Made by a program: the position numbers and the translations under genes | Shown: positions 37,561 to 50,100 of the stretch, in pieces | Layout of the letters: each line of letters begins with the position of its first letter | How positions within the stretch are numbered: the stretch's first letter is position 1 | DNA from: Polytrichum commune | Taxonomy: Eukaryota; Streptophyta; Polytrichopsida; Polytrichales; Polytrichaceae | Assembly (NCBI GenBank): GCA_950295325.1 | Contig: OX485806.1 | Location: forward strand, 23,372,001-23,436,000 | DNA length: 64,000 nucleotides | Reading direction: 5' to 3' | Notes under the pieces: generated by a model | The model's database searches: none | Told to the model about the DNA's origin: nothing | What the model saw: the letters and a program-made list of their open reading frames with translations, nothing else

Positions 37561-38904
37561 CAGGGCATAAAATTGACACCCTGGGGGGTGTATTTTGCTT
37601 CCTAGAGTGTCCTAGGACACCCAAATCTCAAACAAGGTGTCCCCGAGGACACCCAAAAATCCTACAAGGGTGTCCTTTTTACACCCAAAAAAAATTCAGG
37701 GTGTCCCCTATACTTGTAGGGCCTATCAGCGTATATGTTTGACAAAGTGGTCCAAGTGGATGTGAAGAACTATACCATGAGTTTCAATGTTATTCGGTTT
37801 TGTTTTTTATTCACCTTCTTGCAGATGTACTTGGAGAGTTGAATACATTAAACAAGATTTTCCAAAAGGAAAACTTGGATCTAACTGAGATTGGAGATGC
37901 CATAGAGATTACGACACGGTCTTTGTCAAGAAAATTCCAAGTGTATGAATATGAGGAGTTTGGTGCGGATACCAAATTTGTGGCACAATTTTTGGACATT
38001 TCTAGAGGTGGTGAGATCCATTTTCAAGACTCTACAGGAGTGGTGCATTCACATATATTGCATTATGCACCATTGCCTCATGCAATTGAGTTTGGTGGTG
38101 ATGGTACCCTCCATGGGTGCAAGGTGATTGCACAGGCCTATGTGGTTAAGGTGATAGAATCATTGCAACAACGATTTCCTGATTTGAAGCTCTTCAATGC
38201 AGCTAAGCTATTTAGCCCTGTCTGTTTTTCAACAGACCTGACACTTCTTCATCGAAATGCTCGTTTATGGCTTCAGAGTTTCATTGACCACTTCTGCACT
38301 AATGGAGGGAATCTTTTTGATGAGCGTGGTTTAAAATCAGAGCTTCGAGGTTTTTTGGATACACTTCATATTTCATGTGGTGGTCTTAAAATGCACCAAG
38401 CTTGGATGGTTTATTCTTCCAATTTGGACTATGTTGGAAGATATCCTCATATGACAAAGTTGTGGCAAGTTGTTATTGTAATTCCTGCTAGTACAGCTTC
38501 TTGTGAGAGAGGATTTTCTACTCAAAATCATATTAAATCTACTTTACGGTGTAGTTTGGTATTAGAGACTTTGGAAGCACAAATGAGAGTTGCAATGGCA
38601 AAAATCCCCATAGAGGCCATTGACTTTGAACAAGTATGGGTAAAGTGGTGTGCTATGAAAGGCCGCCGCTTGTAGGTTTGATTTGCATTGCAAGTTATGA
38701 TATGTAGTGATTTTTTTGATTTTTAATTGAAATTTTGAAATGATATTATATATTTTTCAAAATTGTACCTATTTTGACAAAAAAAAAATTTAAGAGAAAT
38801 TTATGAGGACACCCAAAAATTGGAGCAGGGTGTCCTTGGGACACCCAAAATTTGGGACAGGGTGTCCCCTGGAAATTTGGCTAGGGTGTCAAATTTATGG
38901 CCTG
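37561..38904 (+). mobile_element. hAT-superfamily transposon, copy 1
   Basis: A 1344-bp element. The inverted ends are CAGGGCATAAAATTGACACC at the left and, as complement, CAGGCCATAAATTTGACACC at the right. Each is flanked by an 8-bp duplication with one mismatch (GTGTGGTG and GTGTAGTG), the size typical of hAT. Both subterminal regions carry many GGGTGTCC / GGACACCC motifs in opposing pairs, likely transposase-binding sites. The interior codes for the C-terminal part of a hAT transposase only, so the copy is presumably non-autonomous. It lies about 1.26 kb upstream of the URB1 start codon. Confidence 0.92.
37800..38675 (+). pseudogene. hAT transposase C-terminal fragment (291-codon frame)
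   Basis: The frame contains the hAT dimerisation region near its end: LWQVVIVIPASTASCERGFS followed by TQNHIKSTLR, and upstream a helical segment (LADVLGELNTLNKIFQKENL). It resembles the ZNF862-like branch of hAT transposases. The N-terminal zinc finger and most of the RNase-H-like catalytic core are missing. No in-frame ATG precedes the fragment until the KMHQAWM phrase, so it could be translated in full only through splicing to an upstream exon. A splice-acceptor-like TTCTTGCAG lies near 37825. It is probably not functional by itself. Confidence 0.8.
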
Positions 38905-38947
38905 GTGTAGTGTCCTGGTTCAAGGCATTTTGGGTATGCAGCTCATA

Positions 38948-39724
38948 CAGTCTAACCTCGTTAATAAGACACTTGTTTATACGACACCCTCGATATTACG
39001 ACACATTTTTGCGCGACCAAAATTTTTAGTCCAAAACTCCCTCTTTTATACAACTACAACACTCAATAATGCGACATTTAGAATCTCCGTTTTGCCATAT
39101 TAAAGAGGTTGTTAATGCTAAAAAAAATTTCATCTATGTTATGTACATCTGAAATACATCCATTTTCACTTGGGAACTACTTGGGAATTTCACTTATCAT
39201 TGGGAACTTAATGATAATTAGGGTTACTAGTTTAGAATGGACATGGTTAGGGTTAGAGTGGCCTCCTACATAGTATGTTGCCTTGTACACGGGTGATATA
39301 ATATCACTAGTATCTTGATGCTAAACGTCATGCTTCATTGTTGTTTAGTTTCTTAGTAGATAACTCTTCAGATTTTGGTGTTAACGAAATTATTAGTTTT
39401 CAAAAGTTAGTAGGGAATTTAGATGACAGTTGCTAACTTGGGTAGGCAACACCAAAGATCTTAGAACTCCTATTTCAAGAGTTCTTGAGAAGATATATAT
39501 TTATTTGGAGTTATAAGTTAATATTTCATACCATCTATATTGCTTAAACTCATTGTATATGATTTTAAGCTCATATTACTTATGTTTTTGTATGCCCTCA
39601 ATAGTACGACACTTTTATGCCATTTGTAATATTAATGAGAAGACGACACCTCGAGAATATGATTTTCTTGTGTTTCCCAAACATGTCATACTAAAGAGGG
39701 AGAACATTACATAACCGGGTTTCT
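38948..39724. mobile_element. Possible pogo-like MITE
   Basis: A TA is followed by CAGTCTAACCTCGTTAATAA. Near 39724 an imperfect complementary end (ATAACCGGGTTTC) is followed by TA. Inside both ends are related phrases such as TACGACAC. The CAGTnnAACC start and TA flanks recall plant Emigrant/pogo elements. The ends are quite diverged, so this is a tentative call. Confidence 0.4.
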
Positions 39725-40875
39725 ATTTTGATCCCACCCCCATTTGGTCAGTGTTTTAGGTGGCTTGGGTTTCATGACATCTACATATTCCTATTTCAAA
39801 ACCCAAGGCAATGGACTTTCATCTCTTGTGAAACGGTGTCTATTTATGTGGTTCTAAGAATACCACTTAGTGTAAGACAACCCCCTATATGTATTTTTGA
39901 CAAGGTTTTCGTAAGTTTTTGACATTTGACATGCAAAAACTTGCACACAAAAAAAAGTGTACATCAATGGACACACATAATTTAGAAATTGTCATGTAGT
40001 GTGACTGTGAAGGAAAAACCCACACATGAATTGACACGTTAGAATTTGCAATGGTGTGTACTATTAGGCATGTGAGATTGAGGTGACATTTTAGAAGAAA
40101 ATGTAGATGTCAATTGACATTCATTATAATTAATGATAAAATCATCTTAACCTAAACTTAAAAACTAATCATCATTATTTTATATTATTAAAATGTATCT
40201 TATGTTTACTCCCGTATTATATGGTCATGACTATAATAACTTATAATCCATTTTAGTCCAATCTTAAGTGATATAATTTGTTTTGATGTAGGAAACTCTT
40301 TCAGCTCTTCTAACAAGGAATCCAAAAATGTAAATATATATAGGAAATGACTATTCTTTGAAGCATGTAATTTCATTAAAAATATAATTATATGAGTTTT
40401 CTTCAAGACATGCAGCATAGGCCAAACTACCCAACTTCTTGGGCTTATTGATAAAAATAAAAAATATTTCTTTATTATAAATAAAACATTGCCAATGACT
40501 TTTAATTTGAATTGCAAGCAACTACTCGTGTGGATCTTTTTAAATTAGATGCTCTACAAGGTTAAAAAGAAAAGGTGTTTCAATTCATGATATATGTTGT
40601 GGAGTTTTTTAATATAAAAAGTATGCAACCCAGTTTTCCTACATCTCACTTTATTTAATTTGGTCTTCACCCAATTTTTTTGGTCCTTTTATTTTGTATA
40701 ATTGATTTATTTTTAAAAAACCCGTCCTCTAAGCCGCTTTAATGCTGATGCCCCTTGTGTATAAATGAGAGTTGCATACCCGGGGGATACCCAAGGGGGA
40801 GTGGCAATGTCTAACGGTAATCCTTTATGGAGTTGCTCCAATTCGTAGGGAGAGTATTGTTGGCTTTTCCGACGC

Positions 40876-41151
40876 ATGTTCAGGAAGCAGACACCGGGCA
40901 ACACCGAAATCATGCTCAAATCATTTGGTAGCCAAGTTGCACTAGTTGAAGTTACAAAGACATCCACGAAGGTGGTTGCTAACAGAACGAGGAAGATGAC
41001 ATCCATGACTAAAGAAATGAAGTTGAACAAGATCGAGGTCCAACTAAAGCTATTTGTGAAGCAAATGGCTTACCAACGCGAGCGGAACATAAGGGGGTAC
41101 AAGCAATGGTTATTGGCCATAGACAATGCTCATTTAGCTATCATTAAGTAA
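40876..41151 (+). CDS. Unrecognised coding-like fragment (91 codons)
   Basis: The frame is basic and helical: the middle carries many K and T residues, and the end reads VKQMAYQRERNIRGYKQWLL followed by AIDNAHLAIIK and a stop. The composition is less AT-biased than the surrounding DNA. The phrase resembles C-terminal helices of plant proteins of unknown function, sometimes found in transposon accessory proteins, but I cannot name the family. It may be the last exon of a decayed transposon gene. No start context or upstream exon was identified. Confidence 0.25.
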   Translation: MFRKQTPGNTEIMLKSFGSQVALVEVTKTSTKVVANRTRKMTSMTKEMKLNKIEVQLKLFVKQMAYQRERNIRGYKQWLLAIDNAHLAIIK

Positions 41152-41707
41152 AGGGAGGTTGTATGTTTTCTTAGTATATCTCATAGTCTAGGTTAAGCTC
41201 TAAAAATTATAATAAACATATCAACTCTAGATACCACACTTCTTTCTACTAGTGTTTCACTTCCCTCTAGTAGTGGTCCATCTCTCTTGATTATTTATGC
41301 ATCTCCCCTTACTAGTAATGCACTACCAATAATCTAGTTAGATTTTGCCCCTTAAAATTTTATATGAGGTTAGTTTGACATATTTTTTATACATCGATAA
41401 TGAGTTTGGACTAGCAAGCCCTTGATTTGAACTTGTACGAAGTATGAATTTGAATAAATAAATAAATAATATTTCATCTTTTAATAGATATGAATGTGAT
41501 AATCTATTGATAGCAAGATGAATTTTTGGACGTTCTTTTGTGCTCATCATCTAGGTGTATGGATTAGATGGAAAATATGTCTCGTATTTTGGCAAGACAT
41601 GAAAGTATCACTTGTCATTTGTAAGTGTAATTGTAAGTGAGTACACGAAATGTTTGAGAGAACCCAATAAGAGTACTACTTACACTTGTGGAATGTTGGA
41701 CTAACGT

Positions 41708-41760
41708 CTCCTGTAGTTTTCTAGTAGCTTGGGCACCTTTTTGCCTAATAATTAATTAAT
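41708..41760 (+). repeat. Solo terminal repeat of family D
   Basis: The sequence TGTAGTTTTCTAGTAGCTTG followed by GGCACCTTTTTGCCTAATAA and TTAATTAA matches the left end of the element at 44188. No matching right end was found within a few kb. Confidence 0.6.
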
Positions 41761-43031
41761 TAAAGAAAGTGAGTTAGGCTACCCATAAAATAATATTATG
41801 AAATTTTGTAGATTAAAATAAATTAAAAAATCCAAGTCAATTCTATAATTCATGGATGGTTTTCTTAATTTCACCTATGGCAACTATGATTGAACTAAAC
41901 ACTTCCCTTACCCAAAATTCCTTACCCAAAAGTTTGTCTTTTACTTGTATGTCAAGGTTTTGCAGTACAAGTAAAACCTTGACATACAAGTAAAACCATA
42001 CATTTAGTAAATACCTTCAAAGTTACACCCAAGTTTATCCATATGTGTTCAAATTACATACCTAATCGTACACCTTGTAATTGTTAAACACATTTTTTGG
42101 CAATAGAATTAGAACATATAATTAATATTAATCAAAGTTATATTATTTTAAAATGATTAAATAAGAACAAGACACAAAGTCAATATTATAAAAATGAAAT
42201 ATTATGAGAGAGGGCATGTGTGTGGTGTCTAGAAATATTACTTTGTACCATATACAATCATTCGTTAAAAATCTTCATGGATTATTAATATCCATATGTC
42301 AACAATAAATCAAAGCAATGGTAGATCCACCTGAAAATTTAGAAGGCTGGAATAACATTTTAATTTACTAAAAACACAATGTCAACACAAAAAATCCTCG
42401 GCCTTGCGAAACTCACAATCCAACACTCTAAACAGATGATTGGAAAATAAATTAATGTAATTTGTTTTTATCACATAAATAGTAACATTATGAAAAAACC
42501 TCATGAAGAATTTAGATAGTTGGGAAGAGAGTGTTGGAGATTTTCTTTATGGTTGTAACTTAACTTTTGAGGTAGAAGATTGTTTGTTGCATCATATATT
42601 TTGGTGTTTGAATTCCTATTGTCATCATCAAATTCATCATTATCAACTAAATCATCATGCACCTCAAGGTCTTTGACAACTTGCCTCCTTAGAATAATAT
42701 ACAAAATGGCAATAACATATGGTGGGAAAATCACATTCAACTCTGTGATTGTTGAATTTTCCAGCCACGCTTTCTTGAAAATATCTAAAAAAATATGTTT
42801 TTACGTTTCCAAAATGTATAATTATAAAGAAAACCTAAAAATTGTAGGGTTTTGGCCTCGGGAGAGGAATAACAAACAAAGGTCATATTGGGTTATTAAA
42901 AAAATCAATATGTAAGGCAAAAAAATCCTCTCTACGTTAAGATACATAAAACATAATATTCACTAATGCTAATTGATAAAGAGTAACTTTTATAGGGCCT
43001 AGAAAATTATTGGTGGAGCTAGATATATACA

Positions 43032-43056
43032 ATATATATATATATATATATATATA
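43032..43056. repeat. (TA)n microsatellite
   Basis: About 12 TA units without interruption. Confidence 0.85.
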
Positions 43057-44187
43057 AATATTTTTCTACCACATATTGCAATCTAATATTTCAAGTTCTA
43101 TGCGACTTGAAATAAAAATGATCTTTAGGTCTAAATTAAAGTCTTTAATTAAAAAATAGGTGCCTTAAATAACACCTAATGTTTCTGACAATCCATATAA
43201 TCATTAAATTTTATTTTGAATTAAAATCAAACATTAACCGGTTGGCCACATGATTTTATGATGCATTGTGATACTTATTACACAATGTGCATTATATATA
43301 ACACTAAAAATAAAAGAATATAGAACTTTTTCTTGAACATAGTTGTGTGCTCGACTTCTATGCTAATTTTGAAAGGGGAGATACAACCCTTACAATAACA
43401 AGAATTGCAAGGCGACATCTTGTATTTTGCCTTTCAATGTATGGGCATAATGGAATGGAAAAAAAAACTAGCATTGTTGATTTTATCATTTGAAACAACA
43501 TGGTTTATCATGTGTTATCACATTCTTCCACTACGGACTTGGAAACCAAGTCATGGACCGGAGTTTAATCCAAATTCAAGTACATGATCATTGAATTAAA
43601 AAAATTGTTGGAGACTTGAAAAGTGGAAAGCAACATATGCCGTCCGATTGAATCCAACCAAATGCCAATGCAAATCTCCAAGACCTAGAAGGGCCTCCGG
43701 CAAATCCGGGTAATTGGTGATCAATAGGAGGTTTTTGTTACAAGATTTGTAGACCAATATAATCAATAGTGCGGATGAGAATGCGATGAATTTAGTCGGA
43801 TCCCCTTTGTAAATCATAACTGCTTGAATGAAAAAAATGCCATGAATTAAGAATTCAATTTTATGAATGTAAGTGTAATTAAGATTTAAGAGGATATGAT
43901 AAATATGAAAAAATTGGATGCTATGAATGTAAATACTAATGATGGCATATTGTGTGAAGCTATGTAATGAGTAAGTGTGTGATTAAAGTATATTTTGTGT
44001 TTCTTTTAATATATTGACAAAAGTTTAACTAAAAGGTTGCATGGTTTATTTTGAGAATCATTGTATACTAGATCAACCCATTTTCCCTCATTAACGAATA
44101 TTAGTTGCTGAAGCAAATTGCAGAGAGTCTTCCATTGAATTATATTCTTGAAGGCTAAGGTCTAGTATACAAGAAGGGTAGTTCATT

Positions 44188-44652
44188 TACGGTAGCTCTC
44201 TAGTAGCTTGGGCACCTTTCTGCCGAATAATTGATTAAAGGGCGAAATTTAGCTAGGCATGACGTCTTCATGACATCTTCATGACGTCTTCAAAAAGTAA
44301 TATTCTAAAATTGGGCAGATTCAAAAAGTAACTTAACGTAAGTTAGACATTCATTCTTGTTTGCTTGCCTCATTCCCACTTTTATGGTCGTGTGTCATCA
44401 TGACTTGTGGAGCAAATTCATGCTTGTATTGTTTTTAAACCATGAGTGAGGTTGATGCCGCGTGAAGACGTTGTTGAAGTTATTTGATGCTACCTTGTTG
44501 GATTGCAGTGAATGTCACTTGCATATTTATGATTTTAGGCACTCATTGAATGTTGTTTTTTTTTGGGACACTCAACGAAATTAATTTCCCATAATTTTAG
44601 GCACCTTTAAAATTAATTATTTTTTGCCCAAGCTGCTAGAGAGCTACGGTAG
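44188..44652. mobile_element. Non-autonomous inverted-repeat element, family D copy 2
   Basis: The left end is TACGGTAGCTCTCTAGTAGC followed by TTGGGC. The right end, as complement, is TACCGTAGCTCTCTAGCAGC followed by TTGGGC, so 24 of 26 positions pair. The 465-bp element is non-coding. It contains three 11-bp repeats of CATGACGTCTT near 44258-44290. Confidence 0.7.
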
Positions 44653-46950
44653 CTCAGACCGAATATGGCTTATTCATTACTCCCGAATGCTTAATTGTGA
44701 GGATTGAAACAAGGGATGTTTACCCAAATTGGTATGAGATAAATAATTCACTTAACTCTGGAAGCTGAGGGTACATGATTGCTGAGGGCATGGCTTTTGA
44801 TAGAGCTCGATGTTGAGTAGCTCAATGTGGCTGTGATCCTAATCGAGACCTTCGATCTGCTGCTAATTACACACATCATGGCTGTTGAATTCATACACGA
44901 TGCTCAATGCTGGAGCCGAAAATCGTGTGATCGAGGTGTTCTTCACTCTCGCAAGGTGATTAACGGACAAAGTGGGTTTTCTGGATTCATTTCGTGGTTT
45001 GTTGTGCTGTTCAAGGCAAACTGTTTGGAGCATATACAAGTTTTTCATAGAGTAGCCTCTAATTAACGCTTTTTGAGCTAATTTGTTTGTTGAATACGGG
45101 GTTTTGTAAGCATACTTGCTTTACTGGCCATGGAAATCACAGATGGTAGGGAGTTGCAGACATGCATGTGGTCAGGGCGCTCCAGATTCAAGCCTCTCGA
45201 TCGACACTGGGAAAACCTCGCAGATTAGAACAACTCTTTGGCGTTTAGTGTGCAACCCAGAAACCTCATCTGTGGAGCTTGAAGGAGTTGTGCTGCCGGG
45301 AGGAGAGGTGAAGACGTCATGGCTGGTTTAGATAGAGTTGAGGTTAAGAAGAATCCTTGATTTGTGTGAGCTCACTTGGTAGCTATGGAGTTTACTGAAA
45401 TGTTGTGCAAGTGTGAAAGGTTGAGTACAGTAAAACCCCCGAATTAGGTGGTCGGCTCAAAATCCCGGGGTGGCAACTCAAACAAATAATTACAGTGGAC
45501 TCATCCAAAAATTTCACAAAAACATAGATTATGTACACATAATCAAACATATAACTAGTCAGATGAAGAAAGCTTGTAACATTGGTAAACACCCTGGCAT
45601 GGGCATGGGAACATTTGGCCACTCTATTGATGGGGAAAAGTGGCATCCACATATAATCTCCCAAGTCAAACCAGACGCTGAGTGAAAAGCAGAGGCTGAG
45701 TGAAAAGCTCGTGGCATGGGAAAATCTGGCTACCCTGGCCTTCATCCCTTCATGGCTTGGAAAGAAAAAGAAAGTGAACTTTGCGGGGTCAAGTGGCCCA
45801 AAGAAAATTGTAGATAAGTGCTCATGCTCGTGCTCGGGCATGAAGAGGGTGAGTACCTTTAAACTCCACGTATGGAAATAATTTGGCCAACTCTATTACC
45901 GAGTTACCGCTCACTGACCGAAGAAAACTTTGCATGGCCTACTACACAGCTTTAATATGTAGTGTCACGCGCACTGTGTGTGTAGGGCCTAACTAGATGC
46001 CTAGAGGTCTTCGAGTGCCTCGTCCACCTCAAAGTTAACTTTTTTAAGGTTCACTTGTCAACAAAATTGGAGAGACTTATATGACCATATAATGAGCACA
46101 AGAATCTTCACTTTGATAATGAATAAGATATGCAAATGAACTCCACAAATAATGAAGAAAGTGGCTATGGCCTTGGTTTGGATCTGCTAATCATCTCGTA
46201 CCAATTGCATGTTACATATTTCTAGGAGAAGCAGGCTAGTGGGGGAAAAAAAAATTATCCATTGAAGACCCAATCTACCTTATCCCTCACGCTGGGGGCC
46301 TGAGAAAGAAACAAGAAAACGGTAGAACCGTGAGGCTCTGTCCTTTACTATGAAAGACTACAATTGTAGTTGTCCACTTTGCTCATGCCAATCCATGGTT
46401 ATTCACTATACCAAACCTTTCTTGGATTTTGAGCACCTTCTTCTCAAATACGGGTCAAGAATTGAAGCTACTCATTTATCACTCAATTTTTTGTATATGA
46501 ATAATCAAGAACTGCCGAAATAACTATAATTAACTAGACTTCTTTCAATGCATTTTAGGGAGCAATTAGAGAGAGAGAGAGAGAGAGAGTCCACATTAAC
46601 TAAAGTGGACCAAAAATAACAATAACAAGTAACGTCCAAGTGTGAACGCAAAGTGGTTAGGAAATTTGCTCTTGAAACGAAGAAGTTGATGCATAGTCTC
46701 TATCCTACAGACAGAGCCAATAAAAAGGGCGCTGCAAGTGTACCAACTGCTTTTGTTATCGCTGCAGCTTGTCACCCGCGGCAAACTCTAGACCTGGGGC
46801 CTGAAGTTACCTACGACACGGTTAAATTTTTTTTGGGGTCAATAGGTCTAGTGTTCCCAGGCGTGTTTCTTAAGTCAGTTGCAAACTCTCAACCAAGCCT
46901 CTGCACTTTTTCATAAAGTCTCCTGCTTTGAGTACGCGGCAGGTATTCTG
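44653..46950. other. Intergenic region upstream of the laccase
   Basis: No convincing gene. A copy of repeat F1 lies at about 46020-46240 and a (GA)n tract at about 46570-46590. A CAGTAAAACC preceded by TA near 45427 resembles a pogo-type transposon end, but no partner end was found. The last few hundred bases probably contain the laccase promoter. Confidence 0.5.
46020..46240 (+). repeat. Dispersed repeat F1, copy 3
   Basis: Shares GTCAACAAAATTGG, ACTTATATGACCATATAAT, GATAATGAATAAGATA, AATGAAGAAA and ATTGCATGTTACAT blocks with 33560-33890, in the same order. Confidence 0.6.
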
Positions 46951-46957
46951 TATAAAA
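46951..46957 (+). promoter_or_regulatory. TATA box of the laccase gene
   Basis: TATAAAA lies 171 bp upstream of the predicted start codon, which allows a 5' untranslated leader of about 140 bp. No other TATA motif lies closer in a comparable context. Confidence 0.55.
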
Positions 46958-47121
46958 GATGGGAACAGGCCACAGATGATCTCAACAACATTTAAACCAG
47001 CACGAATCAAGTGGCAGCAGATTCACTATTGGGACTGAGTATTGCACTGGAGCAGATTCAGGAGCTAAAGAGACATTTGAAGGATTGTGGTGTTTATATA
47101 CACATATATACATACCTAGTC

Positions 47122-50100
47122 ATGGGTAGATCAGTAACATTAGGGATTGGGTCCTTGTTTCAGGCCTTTGTTGTTTGTATTGCACTGATTGCGGGGCCGT
47201 CAGCAGCAACTTCAAGATCTATGACACAACGCCACTATGATCGACCCAAAACCCATCACCTGTACTGGACGGTGGAGAGCATGAATGTGACCAAGAACAA
47301 TGAGACGGTGGCTGTTCCCACTGTGAACGGGATGCTTCCAGGGCCAACAGTTCACGTGAATGAAGGTGACACTGTGGTCATCAAGGTGACGAGTAAGGTG
47401 GAGTCAGACGTCACCATGCATTGGTAAGCTGCCTCAGATCAGTACGGTATGCGTGCGGGTGCTATTTGGTCGATTGCTTTTCTTGATCGGACACCAATAC
47501 TTGATCGGCGAGGATCAAACAACAAACACCATAAAGACACATGCTTAATAGAGAGTGGATTACGTCTTCAAATTTTACTAACCACACTTCACATTCAATA
47601 GTGAACACAATCGAAATGACCTATGTATTCGGTTAAGGAATCAACAAACATGCACTTTTGCTCACCACACTTCAATAAAAAAAGGTTTGATTCATCTAGT
47701 TTTTGTTGATGTTTTATTGTAGATTTACTAATGCAACACAAATTTGAAGACGTAAATTTGATCAATAGAAGATACATAACAGAAGAAAAGCGAGCCACAT
47801 AAGACCCTCATACCTTACTCTGCCCATTGTAAGAGATTGTCAGAATGTATGACATTGCAGCAATTTAGAGGGGGTAGGAGCTAGGAGTCCACCTTTCTGG
47901 ACATATTAACCCATAAGTCTAGCCGATTCTTGTACTGCGACTCTTGCAGCTTGTTGATGTGGCAGACTCCCACTCACCTAGAGCACGCCCAATATCCGCC
48001 TGGCCGTCCACCTTCGTTTTCCTACAGGCTTCTATTTGAACCTTGCAGAGATGTATATGGATCTTTGTATTTAGTTTTTCTGTAGATGGTCTCTGGATGA
48101 TTTCATGCCTCAAGATACAGTTCAGTCATTCATATTACCCATAATTTACTGTGATATATTGCAGTATCAACCTAGCAGGTCTTGACACAACAAATACCTA
48201 GTCCCGTAACTTAAAAGGCTTTCAGAACACGTCCTGCAGGAAATGTCTGTTCAAGGATTTTCCTGGCTCACAGTCAACTTCCGGCCAGGTCCCAAACTAT
48301 GTTAAACAAATTTTAATGTGTCCACAGTTCTTGTAATTTTAAGTTTATTTATTTTATTGATTCCGATACTCATCTTGTGGTGTAAGAACTAACAGATAAA
48401 AAACTGGCGGATGCATGACTCAGGCACGGAATAAAGCAGGTGCTAACAAACTGGGCCGATGGACCATCCCATATCACGCAATGTCCTTTGAAGAAAGGGC
48501 AGTCCATGATTTATGAATTCACGCTGACAAATCAGTATGGAACTTATTTTTGGCACGCCCATGCTCACTGGCTGCGAGCCACTGTGTATGGTGCCTTCAT
48601 CATCCACCCCCGAGCTCGCCCCCCTTATGCCACTCCTGCCGCCGAAATTCCCATCACCTTTGGTAAATTAATCTTCAAATCAACCCTTTAAGTATACAAA
48701 TTCCCCACTGTAACTCTGGCGTTCATAACTCACCCAAGTGAATCAGATTCTTAACGTCGCCTCATGTGCTTAACATCATCACTTATACGTGTAATAATTT
48801 ACGTAGGAATCGATCGCCTGATGACCTTGCTGCATCGAATACTTTGCAGTAATATTTTTCGGGAATATCAGGATTGATATTATGGACTGGTCATTCACCT
48901 TTTGTCCTAAGTGAATAATTTTCTTCATCCTGTGCAGGTGAATGGTACCCTGAAACTCCGGATGACATTGAAGCGACTGGCATTGCATCACATGGTACAG
49001 CATTCAATCCACTATATACGGCCTCCACCCTTAACGGCTTGCCTGGCCCCCTTTACAATACATCCCACGGTAATTTACTCTTTCTCAATCACATCTGATA
49101 AGAATATAGAAACCTGAGATTTATGATGGTTAATATAATGATGGTTATAAAGTTAAGTGGAATTTGAAAAAACAGTTGGATCTTAGGTCATTAATGGTTA
49201 TTAGTGAAGCTGGTGGGCTGTTATCGGATGCTCTCATATATATATACTCTGTGCACTGATGTGATTGTGCTGATTATACAATGTCAACCATTCCTGCTAT
49301 GGATATTTCTAACGATTCCAATGTACTTTCTAAAGTTCAATAATTAAATAATTTTCACACGCAGGTCAAGGCTTGAAAGTGAAAGTTGTGTCGGGGAAGA
49401 CATACTTGCTCCGCCTCATTAACGCGGCACTCAACAGCGACTTCTACTTCGCCATAGCCAACCACAACGTGACAGTTGTCGCGGCCGATGGAGACTATGT
49501 GAAGGAGTTCACCACCTCGGAAGTGCTGCTCTCGCCAGGACAGACAACTGATGTCTTGGTCACTGCCAACCAACCAAAAGGTGAGAAATGAAACACGGCA
49601 GGTAGAACTGGAGCAACAGCCTTACTTGATTTTTACACTGCTCTTGCCGATGTGTTGTATCGCATTGGTGCAGAGCAGGCCTAGAATCCGCCTGGACGTT
49701 GACCTTTCTTTTCCTGGGACCTTTCCTTTGTACCTTGGAGGGATGGACACGGATCATCGTATTCGGCTTCATCGTGGATGATGTTTGGATAATGAATTCG
49801 TAGCTCCAAGGGGGCTGGGGATTCGTGGCACTCAAGTAAAATCATCCATCCAAGATATCGTGGATGAAGTGGCTCCAATAAAAAAAGCCCCCCTATGGGG
49901 TTGAGGGCCGATTCATTCGAATGTGACGTCACCAGACTAATTCGGGGCCTTTGACTCTATTTCCGGAATCAAATTGCCCAAAAATAGCCATTTAGATGAT
50001 TCCTGTGTTTTTTTCATCCGCACGGCTGATTTTACTTGAGTGCCACGAATCCCCGGCCCTCAAAGGGTGGCTTGAACCCAAGGCCTTAACATGTATCCCT

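Larger units (their letters stand above)
39725..44187. other. AT-rich intergenic region
   Basis: No convincing gene. One coding-looking fragment lies at 40876-41151, a solo family-D terminal repeat at 41708-41760 and a TA microsatellite at 43032-43056. The rest is AT-rich with short open frames in which I recognise nothing. Confidence 0.5.

Noticed and set aside
37800-38675. Domesticated hAT transposase gene
   Set aside because: It lacks a start codon and the N-terminal domains, and lies within intact transposon ends with a target-site duplication, so it is an ordinary element fragment.
45427-45470. Second pogo-like element
   Set aside because: A TA followed by CAGTAAAACCCCC is present, but no complementary right end was found within 2 kb.
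47011-47121. Upstream extension of the laccase frame
   Set aside because: The frame upstream of 47122 opens with GTG, not ATG, and would hide the signal peptide behind 37 charged residues.
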